DNA of 64,000 nucleotides from Alkalihalobacterium elongatum (GTDB lineage Bacteria > Bacillota > Bacilli > Bacillales > Bacillaceae_F), in NCBI RefSeq assembly GCF_019024285.1, contig NZ_WMKZ01000003.1:124001-188000 (forward strand). The letters are read 5' to 3'. A program made the position numbers and the translations under genes. Under the pieces are notes generated by a model. That model was not told the DNA's origin. It searched no databases and was given only the letters and a program-made list of their open reading frames with translations. This document shows positions 35,044-43,561 of this stretch, one piece after another (within the stretch, counting starts at the first letter, position 1; each line of letters opens with the position of its first letter).

Positions 35044-35859
35044 ATGAGTAAAATTGATGTACACATACATGCTTTTCCTGACAAACTAATGAATGCAATC
35101 TATAGTTGGTTTCGTCGAGAAGGGTGGAATGTTCCATATGACGGCTGGAGTGCAGACAAAATTTTCGATTATCCAAAACAACGAGGCTTCGACCAATTTT
35201 TAGTACTTTTATATGTACATAAAAAAGGAATGGCTGCTGAATTAAATACCTGGTTATATGAACAAGCGAAAGCTCGTCCAGAAATCGTCCCCATTGGCTG
35301 TGTTCATCATGAAGATGATGTTGCAAAAGAAACGGAAAAATGTCTTGGTGAATTAGGGTTTGCTGGCATGAAGCTTCACTGCCAAGTACAAAACGTAAAG
35401 ATGAGTGATGAACGTCTTTATCCTTTTTATGAAACACTTATTAAATACAATAAACCAGTTATTGTTCACGCAGGAACAGCACCATCCGATCACACAGGGA
35501 CTGTTGGTGTAAAATACTTTGCTGAAGTAATGGAGCGTTACCCAAATTTACGCGTTCAAGTGGCACATCTAGGTATGAATGAAACTGAAGAGTTTTTACG
35601 CTTAGCTGAAGAATTACCAGGCGTTATGTTCGATACTGCGGCATTAGAAGCTAAAAGTATGTCTGCTGATTTCCCACCTCCAGAACAATTTAAAGAATGG
35701 ATTGAACGGTTGCCGGATCGTATGATGTACGGCAGTGATTTACCATTACTTAATGGCACGGCAGCAGAAATTCAAGAACACTTTGAAAGCTTAGATTTAC
35801 AACCCGCTGTACAAGAAGCTTTATTCGCTGGAAATGCAAAAAGGTTTTGGGGGATTTAA
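35044..35859 (+). CDS. Amidohydrolase family protein (Amidohydrolase 2)
   Basis: 271 aa TIM-barrel metal enzyme. IDVHIHAFPDK near residue 4 supplies the first HxH ligands, GMKLHCQ near 117, VIVHAGTAP near 140, VQVAHLGMNE near 177, and MYGSDLPLL near residue 233 supplies the final Asp. Members hydrolyse or decarboxylate small ring or carboxylate compounds. GGGGGATG precedes the ATG. It is isolated, so the substrate cannot be inferred. Confidence 0.85.
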   Translation: MSKIDVHIHAFPDKLMNAIYSWFRREGWNVPYDGWSADKIFDYPKQRGFDQFLVLLYVHKKGMAAELNTWLYEQAKARPEIVPIGCVHHEDDVAKETEKCLGELGFAGMKLHCQVQNVKMSDERLYPFYETLIKYNKPVIVHAGTAPSDHTGTVGVKYFAEVMERYPNLRVQVAHLGMNETEEFLRLAEELPGVMFDTAALEAKSMSADFPPPEQFKEWIERLPDRMMYGSDLPLLNGTAAEIQEHFESLDLQPAVQEALFAGNAKRFWGI

Positions 35860-36298
35860 CTAAAGGTTTTTATTTAAAAGTAAAAACCATGAACGTGTGA
35901 GAACATAAAACATTATGTCCCAACACGAACACTCTTAAATAGATTCTAAGTATGGTAAAAAAGGAAGGATATCAATTAAATTTTGACTATGTTTTGTTAA
36001 TATCTGTTTACTTTTAAAAAGACAAGAAAGAGATTCTAAGAAACATGATCCTAAAGAGTTTAATATAATTTCCCGATCATATGAAAGGAAGAACATCCGT
36101 TCAACACGGCAATGTTCTTCCTTTTTTCAATTTCTTTTTTGAACTAACACTTTAGAACATTAATAAACTATTACACAAACTGAAAGAAAAAAAGCATTTT
36201 ATTAGCATTGTCCTTATATATTTAAAGTAATGACATAAATGGTACACACATAACTGTCTGAAAAATGATTGGTTTGGTGTTGAAAGGAGTGAAAAGAA
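35860..36298. other. Intergenic region with two hairpins
   Basis: 440 bp. A short stem GGTTTTTA...TAAAAACC follows the amidohydrolase. A strong terminator, AAAGGAAGAACAT (36084-36096) with ATGTTCTTCCTTT (36111-36123) and a T tract, stands 175 bp before fixA. No gene was recognised between them. Confidence 0.7.
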
Positions 36299-37126
36299 AT
36301 GCTTCATATTGTAGCGTGTATTAAACAGGTGCCTGATACGAAGATCATCAAGATGAACCCTAAGACAAACACGATGGACCGAGCCAGTGCCCCAGCAATT
36401 TTAAACCCATATGATTCACATGCAGTGGAAGAAGCGGTACGTCTAAAAAACCGCTATGGAGGGACCGTTTCTGTATTAACGATGGGTCCTCCTCCTGCAG
36501 TAAAAGCGATTAAAAAATGTATTGAAATCGGTGCTGATGAAGGGTATATGATTTCGGACCGAGCATTTGCGGGTGCGGATACATTAGCAACGAGCTATGC
36601 TTTAACTTGTGCTCTTGAGAAAATTTCAAAAATCAAGCCAATTGATTTAATTATTTGCGGGAAAATGACCATTGATGGCGATACAGGACAAGTTGGCCCT
36701 GGTATTGCAAGACGACTCGATATTCCACCTTTAACATCGGTTAAGAAAGTTGTTGAGGTAAATAAAGAGGAAGGGCATATGGTTGTTCACCGTAAATTGG
36801 AAGATGGCTATGAAGTCATTCAATCTCAATTACCGTGTCTTCTCTCCGTGGAAAAAGAAATTAATGAAGTACCTTATTCAACTTTTCCAAATATGTTAAG
36901 AGCTGCACGCTATGAACCTACAATTTGGGCCGTAGCTGATTTAGAAGGTGCCGATAAAAAACAACTCGGACTAAAAGGATCACCAACCATCGTTTCAAAA
37001 GTATGGGCTCCGCCAAAGCCAGAAGGTGGAAAAATCTTAGAAGGAAGTTCACAAGAGAAAGTTGAGCAGTTACTAGGCGTCTTAATGGAGAAAAAGGAAC
37101 TCTTTACCCAGAAAGGAGGAGCGTAA
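36299..37126 (+). CDS. fixA: Electron transfer flavoprotein beta subunit FixA
   Basis: 275 aa. ETF-beta fold with VACIKQVPDT near residue 5, ILNPYDSHAVEEAV near 35 and the nucleotide-site segment GKMTIDGDTGQVGPGIA near 122. The DGDTGQVGP form is that of FAD-carrying, electron-bifurcating EtfB proteins, not the AMP-binding mitochondrial type. AAAGGAGTG precedes the ATG. It heads fixABCX, whose complex uses NADH to reduce both quinone and a low-potential ferredoxin/flavodoxin. Confidence 0.92.
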   Translation: MLHIVACIKQVPDTKIIKMNPKTNTMDRASAPAILNPYDSHAVEEAVRLKNRYGGTVSVLTMGPPPAVKAIKKCIEIGADEGYMISDRAFAGADTLATSYALTCALEKISKIKPIDLIICGKMTIDGDTGQVGPGIARRLDIPPLTSVKKVVEVNKEEGHMVVHRKLEDGYEVIQSQLPCLLSVEKEINEVPYSTFPNMLRAARYEPTIWAVADLEGADKKQLGLKGSPTIVSKVWAPPKPEGGKILEGSSQEKVEQLLGVLMEKKELFTQKGGA

Positions 37127-38160
37127 TGAATTTTGAAGATTATCGTGGCGTCTGGGTGTTTATTGAAGAAACTGATGGGAAAATCGCTCCTGTATCTCTC
37201 GAATTGCTAGGAGCAGGTAGAAAGCTTGCAGATAAACGTGGAGTTAAATTAGGTGGCGTCATCATCGGAGAAAACGTAACAAGCCTTGCCAATGAAGTTT
37301 TCGAGTATGGTGCAGATGTCGTTTATGTGTACGATGCACCTATTTTCAAAGATTACCGGACAGAGTCATTTATGAAAGCTTTGCTTGATTGTTGTGAAAA
37401 ACACAAACCAGAAATTATTTTATATGGAGCAACTTCAACTGGTAAAGATCTAGCAAGTGCAGTAGCGACTGATCTACCTACAGGTTTAACGGCAGATACA
37501 ACGGAGCTAGATGTTGAAGAAGATACTGGACTACTGTTGGCGAGCCGGCCAGCTTTCGGTGGTAACATTATGGCAACCATCCTATGTAAAAAGTATCGTC
37601 CACAAATGGCTACTGTACGTCCGAAAGTTATGAAAGCGCTTACCAGAGAGCCAGGTCGAAAAGGCAATCTCATAGAAGAAAATCTTCCACTTAAAGAAGA
37701 TGATGTAAGAACGAAGGTTTTAGAAATTGTTAGAATGGCTACGAAAAAAGTTAAGATTGATGAAGCAGATATTATAGTTGCTGGAGGTAAAGGACTTGGT
37801 AGTTCAGAAGGGTTTCAGCTCTGCCATGAACTTGCAGACACACTTGGCGGTGCAGTTGGAGCGAGCCGTGATGTCGTTGAAGCAGGCTGGATTGAACACC
37901 ATCATCAAGTCGGCCAGACGGGGGTTACTGTTACACCGAAAATTTACTTTGCCATCGGTATTTCAGGTGCCATTCAACACATCGTTGGAATGAAGAACTC
38001 TGGGTTGATCATCGCAATAAATAAAGACCCCGGGGCGCCAATATTTGAATCGTGTCATTACGGAGTTGTCGGGGATGCATTTGAAATCGTACCTATGTTA
38101 ATTGATCAATTTAAAGTTGCGTTGTCGAGAGAGGAGGCACAACATGCCCGAAAAGTTTGA
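37126..38160 (+). CDS. fixB: Electron transfer flavoprotein alpha subunit FixB
   Basis: 344 aa. The C-terminal FAD domain is clear: VAGGKGLGSSEGFQL near residue 219, GASRDVVEAGWIEHHHQVGQ near 246, and IGISGAIQHIVGMKNS near 280. Start and fixA stop overlap as TAATG. FixA and FixB form the flavoprotein pair of the bifurcating complex. Confidence 0.93.
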   Translation: MNFEDYRGVWVFIEETDGKIAPVSLELLGAGRKLADKRGVKLGGVIIGENVTSLANEVFEYGADVVYVYDAPIFKDYRTESFMKALLDCCEKHKPEIILYGATSTGKDLASAVATDLPTGLTADTTELDVEEDTGLLLASRPAFGGNIMATILCKKYRPQMATVRPKVMKALTREPGRKGNLIEENLPLKEDDVRTKVLEIVRMATKKVKIDEADIIVAGGKGLGSSEGFQLCHELADTLGGAVGASRDVVEAGWIEHHHQVGQTGVTVTPKIYFAIGISGAIQHIVGMKNSGLIIAINKDPGAPIFESCHYGVVGDAFEIVPMLIDQFKVALSREEAQHARKV

Positions 38161-39439
38161 TTGTATCGTTGTTGGTGCAGGACCTGCTGGAATATCATGT
38201 GCTCATGAATTAGCTAAAGGAGGTGCAAAAGTTCTTTTACTTGAGCGCGGGGAATACCCAGGGTCAAAAAATGTAATGGGTGGAGTCCTTTATCGACAAA
38301 TGATGGAAGATGTTATCCCCGAATTTTATAAAGAAGCACCACTTGAACGTCCAGTCGTCGAACAACGCTTTATGATGATGGATAAAGAGTCTGCTGTAAC
38401 GTTTGGTTATAAAGGACTAGAGTGGGGAAGAGAGCCATACAACAACTTTACGGTCTTACGTGCGAAATTTGACCAATGGTTTGCAAGTAAAGCTGTTGAG
38501 CAAGGTGCATTACTAGTCAATGAAACAGTAGTTCTAGAATGTATCGTGGAAGATGGAAAGGTCGTCGGGGTTAGGACCGACCGGCCAGACGGGGAAGTTT
38601 ATGCCGATGTTGTTGTTTTAGCTGATGGGGTTAACTCGCTTCTGGCTAAATCACTTGGCTTTCATAAAGAATACCAGCCAGATGAAGTAGCTCTTGCAAC
38701 GATGGAAATTTTAAAACTGGACTCTAAAATTATTGAAGACCGATTTAATCTCGAAAAAAATCAGGGCTGTACGATTGAACTTTTTGGCGATGCAACTAAA
38801 GGGATTTTAGGAACAGGATTCCTCTACACGAATAAAGACACACTCAGTATCGGGGTCGGGACTCTCCTGTCTGGTTTAATCAAGCATAAAATTCGACCGT
38901 ATGAATTGCTTGAATACGTAAAAAATCACCCGATGATCCGCCCTTACATTCAAGGAAGCGAGCCACAAGAATATTTAGCTCACCTTATTCCTGAAGGCGG
39001 TTATCATTCTATGGGGAAAGTCGTTGGCAATGGCGTCATCGTCGTTGGGGATGCCGCTCAACTCGTTAATGCCATACATCGGGAAGGCTCAAACTTAGCG
39101 ATGACCTCGGGTAGGTTTGCCGCAGAAACCGTACTCTTGGCCAAAGAAGCTGGCGATTTTTCTGAAAGAATTTTAGATCATTACCGTAAAAAACTAATGG
39201 ATAGCTTTGTCGGTCAAGACTTGAAAAAATACAAAGACTCTACACACCACTTCGATAAATTCCCACAATACTTTGACCAGTATATTCCGATGATGAACAA
39301 AGCAGCAAGCCAGATGTTTACCGTTGATGGAATGTCTAAGCGAGATAAACAAAAGAAAATCATTAAAGATATTGGTACACCTAAACAGAAACTAAAAATT
39401 GCGCGCGATATGATTAAAGCCTGGAAGGTGATGAAATAA
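38144..39439 (+). CDS. fixC: FixC, ETF-quinone oxidoreductase-like flavoprotein
   Basis: 431 aa. FAD-binding VVGAGPAGISCAHEL at residues 8-22, GVLYRQMMEDVIPEF near 46, and VVGDAAQLVN near 300. It passes electrons from FixAB to membrane quinone and to FixX. I use ATG 38144 with GAGGAGG at 38130-38136, overlapping fixB by 17 bp; the GTG at 38102 lies deep in fixB. Confidence 0.93.
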   Translation: MPEKFDCIVVGAGPAGISCAHELAKGGAKVLLLERGEYPGSKNVMGGVLYRQMMEDVIPEFYKEAPLERPVVEQRFMMMDKESAVTFGYKGLEWGREPYNNFTVLRAKFDQWFASKAVEQGALLVNETVVLECIVEDGKVVGVRTDRPDGEVYADVVVLADGVNSLLAKSLGFHKEYQPDEVALATMEILKLDSKIIEDRFNLEKNQGCTIELFGDATKGILGTGFLYTNKDTLSIGVGTLLSGLIKHKIRPYELLEYVKNHPMIRPYIQGSEPQEYLAHLIPEGGYHSMGKVVGNGVIVVGDAAQLVNAIHREGSNLAMTSGRFAAETVLLAKEAGDFSERILDHYRKKLMDSFVGQDLKKYKDSTHHFDKFPQYFDQYIPMMNKAASQMFTVDGMSKRDKQKKIIKDIGTPKQKLKIARDMIKAWKVMK

Positions 39440-39735
39440 TGAGTGAACAAAAAAAAGGTCAGTCTATCGAAGAAAAGCAGTATCTTGTTCGCTTTAACGC
39501 AGATACAAAATCACATCTCCATGTATTAGATGAAGACATTTGCTTGAACAAATGCCCAGACAAAATCTGTACGATCTTTTGCCCTGCTGAAATTTACAAA
39601 TGGGAAGATATTCGAATGCATGTCGGCTATGAAGGCTGTCACGAATGTGGAAGCTGCCGGATCGGCTGCCCACATCAAAATATTCAATGGGAATATCCTA
39701 AAGGCGGTCATGGAATTGTATTTAGATTAGGGTAA
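39439..39735 (+). CDS. fixX: FixX ferredoxin-like protein
   Basis: 98 aa. The second half carries CHECGSCRIGCP, a [4Fe-4S]-type cluster motif, preceded by CLNKCPDKICTIFCP near residue 34. The start overlaps the fixC stop (TAATG). It is the terminal iron-sulfur carrier of the FixABCX complex, delivering low-potential electrons, for nitrogenase in diazotrophs. No nif genes are in the window, so the client is unknown. Confidence 0.92.
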   Translation: MSEQKKGQSIEEKQYLVRFNADTKSHLHVLDEDICLNKCPDKICTIFCPAEIYKWEDIRMHVGYEGCHECGSCRIGCPHQNIQWEYPKGGHGIVFRLG

Positions 39736-39756
39736 TGTAAGTGAATTAGCGGAAGC

Positions 39757-39806
39757 AGAAGCGTACTGGCAGAAGGTAGTCCATTGTCATTACGCTTCTT
39801 TATTTG
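39757..39806 (+). terminator. Terminator of fixABCX
   Basis: AGAAGCGTA (39757-39765) pairs with TACGCTTCT (39791-39799), followed by TTATTT. The loop is long. Confidence 0.6.
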
Positions 39807-39978
39807 GTCTCTGTTGATATGGGCAAAATTATTTGGAGGGGAAAATATCTATAATCCCTTTTATGTTTGTGAGTAGGAGTTATTTGACTCTAAGATGGAG
39901 GTGTTAGATAACGTCGTGAAGAGTTAATGGAAGGGGATGGGAGGAATTATGTATGTGTAGCTATTCACATAGCTTTGC

Positions 39979-40014
39979 AAAAAGAAACGAAGAAGAATTC
40001 TTGTTTCTTTTTTA
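39979..40014 (-). terminator. Terminator of the 115-aa gene
   Basis: AAAAAGAAAC (39979-39988) pairs with GTTTCTTTTT (40003-40012). It has A/T tails on both sides, just past the stop of the minus-strand gene. Confidence 0.65.
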
Positions 40015-40020
40015 AAAAAA

Positions 40021-40368
40021 TTAGCTAGCAGCTTGAGGGATTTGAGTAATTTTGTCTTGATTAGCTCCTTTTTCTATTTCGTTTGTTAATGACAATGCAT
40101 CATCCATCGTTGGAAAAAATGCTGAAATAAAGTAAGGGTGCTGGCAATCAAATCGACCACATTTTTTCGCTGGATAAACTAAAACTCGCCATTGGTAGAA
40201 GTTACAGTTCTCGGAGATTTCTTTGCCCTCTAAGGCGATGAGCCAATGCGTACAGTCGTCAAATATTTCCCTATTAGGCGATTTTTCTAAAGCTAAGATC
40301 CGGTCATTTTCACCAATAGGGACAAGAGGCTTTTGATAAAATTCACCAAAGTTAGGAATGAATTTCAT
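40021..40368 (-). CDS. Unrecognised small protein with cre site upstream
   Basis: 115 aa, soluble. Features seen: five cysteines (DDCTHW, ENCNFYQW, KKCGRFDCQHPYF and others) and several Trp/Phe residues in WRVLVYPAKK. The start is ATG 40368, 7 nt from GGAG. The pattern FFPTMDDALSLTNEIEK near the end looks like a helix after a conserved strand. No family is recognised. A strong cre match lies 64 bp upstream, so it may be carbon-regulated. Confidence 0.6.
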   Translation of the reverse strand: MKFIPNFGEFYQKPLVPIGENDRILALEKSPNREIFDDCTHWLIALEGKEISENCNFYQWRVLVYPAKKCGRFDCQHPYFISAFFPTMDDALSLTNEIEKGANQDKITQIPQAAS

Positions 40369-40431
40369 ACACATTCTCCTTTATTATTTATTTTTAAAAG
40401 TTCAGGACTCAGTCATTAAGGTGTAAGCGGT

Positions 40432-40445
40432 TTCAAAATAAGCCA
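40432..40445. promoter_or_regulatory. cre (CcpA) site
   Basis: TGTAAGCGGTTTCA is an exact match to TGWAANCGNTNWCA, upstream of the minus-strand 115-aa gene. Confidence 0.65.
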
Positions 40446-40734
40446 TAATAGGTGACAATTCGAATTATTTTATTATATGTTCGTTTTTGTAAAAAGATTT
40501 TTATTTTAAGAAAATTCTTTCTATTAATCTGAGATTTTCTCATTTTAGGCTTGGTCTATCGAAAGTACATTAGTTTACAAGATCACATATTAACCCCTTC
40601 TTAAGCAGATCAAAATTCAAAATATATTCAGCAAAACTCGGTTAATAATGGAGTTAATTCACTACTTAAGAAGGATTTTATTACATGATGTCGAATGATA
40701 TTAAAATAATTTTATAACAAAATAAGGAGGCATC

Positions 40735-41643
40735 ATGAATCAAACTGAGATTTTAGTCACAATGACTGAACTGCAAAACCCATTTTTAAATTTTATTGCA
40801 CTTATTTTAACGTTTTTAGGCAATGAAGAGTTTTATATGATCATCTTACCGCTTGTGTATTGGTGCATATCAAAGACGGCTGGCTTTCGACTATTTTATA
40901 TCTTTTTAATGTCGATTTATATTAATGCGTTCTTTAAAATTCATTTTGCTGTTAAGCGACCGATTGATATTGAAGGAGTTAATTCAATTTTCTTAGAGTC
41001 AGCGAAAGTAGGAAGTCACTATCCATACGACTCATTCCCAAGTGGTCACGCTCAAGGATCAGCAACACTTTTTGGTTATTTAGCTTATATGATTAATAAA
41101 CGTGCATTTTGGATTTTTGCTATCACCATCGTATTATTAATATCTACATCACGCCTGTATTCAGGATTACACTGGCCTACCGACGTTATGGTTGGTATCT
41201 CACTAGCGGTTATCATTTTAACTGTAGCAATTGCAATAGAAAAACGTATTTCTAGACTAACAACGAAAATAAAATGGTTACTTGCTATCGTCTTTCCAAT
41301 CGTCCTGATGATCGTTTTCCCTGAAGAAGAAGGTATCAAATATGCTGGCTTTTTACTAGGTGCAGGTGTTGGTTACTTACTTGAAGCGGAAACGAACCGT
41401 ATGGTTATCTCAAAACAGATCTGGCGGAAAGCGGTTGCTTTCGTTGTAGGTATTGTCGGCCTTGTTGCTATCCAATCAGGATTAAAATTTGTTTTTCCAG
41501 ATGCGGTTCTTTTTGACTTCATCCGTTATGGACTAGTAGGTCTATGGGGACTATATATTGCTCCAGTCGTTTTTGTTTTACTAAAGCTTTACCAAACTGA
41601 ACGAACGCTCCCAACTCCAAAAGATCGATCCATTTCTGGCTAA
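40735..41643 (+). CDS. PAP2-family membrane phosphatase
   Basis: 302 aa with eight or nine membrane helices. The three catalytic motifs are present: KRPIDIEG near residue 76, DSFPSGHAQGS near 98 and SRLYSGLHWPTDVMVG near 139, the nucleophilic His being in the third. It removes phosphate from lipid pyrophosphates or phosphatidyl phosphates. The C-terminal half (residues 180-300) adds four or five helices beyond the usual PAP2 core; its role is unknown. GGAGG precedes the ATG. Confidence 0.9.
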   Translation: MNQTEILVTMTELQNPFLNFIALILTFLGNEEFYMIILPLVYWCISKTAGFRLFYIFLMSIYINAFFKIHFAVKRPIDIEGVNSIFLESAKVGSHYPYDSFPSGHAQGSATLFGYLAYMINKRAFWIFAITIVLLISTSRLYSGLHWPTDVMVGISLAVIILTVAIAIEKRISRLTTKIKWLLAIVFPIVLMIVFPEEEGIKYAGFLLGAGVGYLLEAETNRMVISKQIWRKAVAFVVGIVGLVAIQSGLKFVFPDAVLFDFIRYGLVGLWGLYIAPVVFVLLKLYQTERTLPTPKDRSISG

Positions 41644-41647
41644 AATA

Positions 41648-41678
41648 AAAAGCTGACTTTTAAAAGTCAGCTTTTTTT
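41648..41678 (+). terminator. Intrinsic terminator
   Basis: AAAAGCTGACT pairs with AGTCAGCTTTT across a short loop and runs into T7. It stands between convergent genes. Confidence 0.85.
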
Positions 41679-41692
41679 ATGTTAGTACATGA

Positions 41693-42364
41693 CTATACGA
41701 GTGGATTAATTAAAGTAGGTGAGTCATTTTTGGGTGAATTTACCTCTGTTGAAACTTGATAAGCTTCCATTTCTTCTGGTGGGTAAGGTTGAAGAATATC
41801 GTCTAGTGTATGCGGGTCCTCAATTTTATTATGTAACCAAACTTTTTCCGTTTCCTTTGTTAAAATAACAGGCATGCGATCATGAATATCCTTCATAAAC
41901 AAATTTGGACTTGTTGTAATAATCGTGCACGAATAAATAATATTATCATCAGTAGATTTCCAACGTTCCCATAGTCCAGCCATTGCAAAAACACCTTCTT
42001 GTTTCAGTTTAATTCTTACAGGAACTTTTTTGTTTTTAACTTTTTTCCATTCGTAAAAGCTATCTGCTATTACTAAGCACCGCCGTTTTTTATAAGCTTG
42101 TTTAAAGCTAGGTTTTTCCGCTAGCGTTTCTGCTCGAGCATTAATCAGTTTATAGCCTATTTTCGGATCCTTTGCCCAAGAAGGAATGAGTCCCCAGCGA
42201 AGGTATCCCGCACGATTGTCTTGACCATCGTTGATGACTGTTAATATATTTTGGCTCGGTGCTATGTTGTACCTGACAGCGTATTGATCTTCAAAATCAT
42301 TTACTATCTCAAAACGTTCTTTTAGTAAAGAGGGATCTGCAGAAAGTGTAAACCGACCACACAT
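41693..42364 (-). CDS. SOS response-associated protein, SRAP/HMCES family (YedK-like)
   Basis: 223 aa. Forms a covalent thiazolidine link with abasic sites in single-stranded DNA through Cys2, protecting forks. The catalytic Cys is in MCGRFTL, which fixes the start at ATG 42364; an upstream GTG would bury Cys2. Other active residues are visible: NARAE near 73, FYEW near 105 and IHDRMPVIL near 160 (His). The gene stands alone. Confidence 0.92.
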   Translation of the reverse strand: MCGRFTLSADPSLLKERFEIVNDFEDQYAVRYNIAPSQNILTVINDGQDNRAGYLRWGLIPSWAKDPKIGYKLINARAETLAEKPSFKQAYKKRRCLVIADSFYEWKKVKNKKVPVRIKLKQEGVFAMAGLWERWKSTDDNIIYSCTIITTSPNLFMKDIHDRMPVILTKETEKVWLHNKIEDPHTLDDILQPYPPEEMEAYQVSTEVNSPKNDSPTLINPLV

Positions 42365-42446
42365 CAAAATCACCTCACAGTTTTTATTACCATTATAGGC
42401 AAATCAAGCTACATCCATAAAGATTTCATCATAATCTGTTCAAAAA

Positions 42447-42484
42447 ATAAAAACGCCTGGAACGATAATAGCGTTCCAGACGTA
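42447..42484 (-). terminator. Terminator of the structured RNA
   Basis: On the minus strand ACG-CTGGAACG-ctattat-CGTTCCAG-CGT, followed by TTTTTATTTTTT. It separates the RNA from the SRAP gene downstream. Confidence 0.85.
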
Positions 42485-42822
42485 AAGTATGATCAAAATA
42501 ATCAAACAAACCGAGTATGTATCCCACTCTGCCGTACCTCGTGATGTCTTAAAAACCTACTCTCGTAGGTGGGTGTCCTCTCCAAATCCTTCAACTTCCC
42601 CTAGCTTGCAGGGCTTGTTGTTAGAGGTGGAATACTGAACTCCCTAAAAAACAGTATCGGTTTAAGACATTAAGAAGTACTAACATCGTAGGGCGATGTT
42701 TATGTAAAAGGAGGAATGGTAAAGATACAATCCATCCCTTTCAAGATAACGCATGTATGGTATGCGTCATGGCAAGAGTTTTGAAGTGAGAAACAGTGAA
42801 TTCACTGCGTTCTCGGGTTTGT
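42447..42822 (-). ncRNA. Structured non-coding RNA candidate with intrinsic terminator, class unassigned
   Basis: No protein frame fits 42400-43080, but the minus strand folds extensively. Stems, in plus coordinates: 42506-42512 with 42816-42822; hairpin 42788-42814; hairpin 42749-42767 (ACGCAT); 42526-42533 with 42771-42779 (GGC-AGAGT); hairpin 42682-42700 (AACATCG); 42544-42557 with 42659-42670 (12 bp, ATGTCTTAAA...); hairpin 42632-42657 (ATACTG); 42577-42581 with 42623-42627; hairpin 42599-42613; and hairpin 42555-42570 whose loop is GAGA on the minus strand, a GNRA tetraloop. The RNA ends in a terminator at 42453-42483. Not RNase P, tmRNA or SRP RNA by conserved sequence; the inner core has only loose 6S-like features. 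Confidence 0.6.
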
Positions 42823-43086
42823 TGTACTAGTAATATACCATGTTTTAATCGACTTTATCAATGGTAAGTAAAGGTGTGATAACCAAAAGAACATATGTTG
42901 ACGAATATAGAATAATAAAACCAGTTTATACCAAAAACTACCTATTAAAACAAGATAAAAACTAACTCATATAAAAAGGCTTTTTTATTAAACAAGTATT
43001 TTAAAGCAATAGTCAAAAGAAAGTATGACTATAAAATCTTTTTTAAGCAATACTCAAAATAGCCCCGCTTATTAGGATGTGTTGGT

Positions 43087-43516
43087 ATGACTTTTATGTA
43101 TATTGTTACTGTGTTATTAGCCATATTTGTATGGTTTATGCCAAAGAATTTAACTCGCCCACATCATATGGATCATCGTTTCTTATATTGAAATCACTGT
43201 TGATTTAACCTTAGGACATTTAATGGAATTATACTATTTCAATGATGACGATAGCATTAGCGCTCGAGCTTTATTTATGAAATTTCTAACGTCTCCACTT
43301 TTTGGAGTTATAATTTCTAATTACATGCCCAAAAAGATAAAATCTTTTATACCTTATCTGATCGGTTGGGTAGTGTTTTCTACGTTCTTTGAATGGTTAA
43401 CCGTAAAGTTTGATTATTTAACCTATACAGGATGGAAGCTTTGGTATTCATTTATCTTTTATATATTTGCTGTTACTTTTATGAGATGGAACTTATTCTT
43501 TATCAGAAAACGTTGA
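43087..43516 (+). pseudogene. CBO0543-like membrane protein, frameshifted
   Basis: ATG 43087 opens a frame reading MTFMYIVTVLLAIFVWFMPK then NLTRPH; after a one-base shift near 43160 the frame continues IIWIIVSYIEITVDLTLGH and runs to TGA 43516 through FFEWLTVKFDYLTYTGWKLW. The joined product, about 142 aa with four helices, fits the CBO0543 family of small Bacillales/Clostridia membrane proteins. Either a recent frameshift or a sequence error. Confidence 0.65.
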
Positions 43517-43547
43517 CTGACGTCATGATATTAAAATCTGCATAATA

Positions 43548-43560
43548 GGTGCCAGGCACC
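43548..43560. repeat. GGTGCCAGGCACC repeat
   Basis: Single full copy, 1 bp from the stop codon of the TolB-like gene. Same 13-mer as at 25631 and 32536. Confidence 0.8.
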
Positions 43561-43561
43561 A

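Noticed and set aside
42544-42670. Calling the inner RNA core a 6S RNA
   Set aside because: A closing stem and bubble-like core are present, but the side hairpins and total size do not fit, and I cannot match the known Bacillus 6S sequences from memory.
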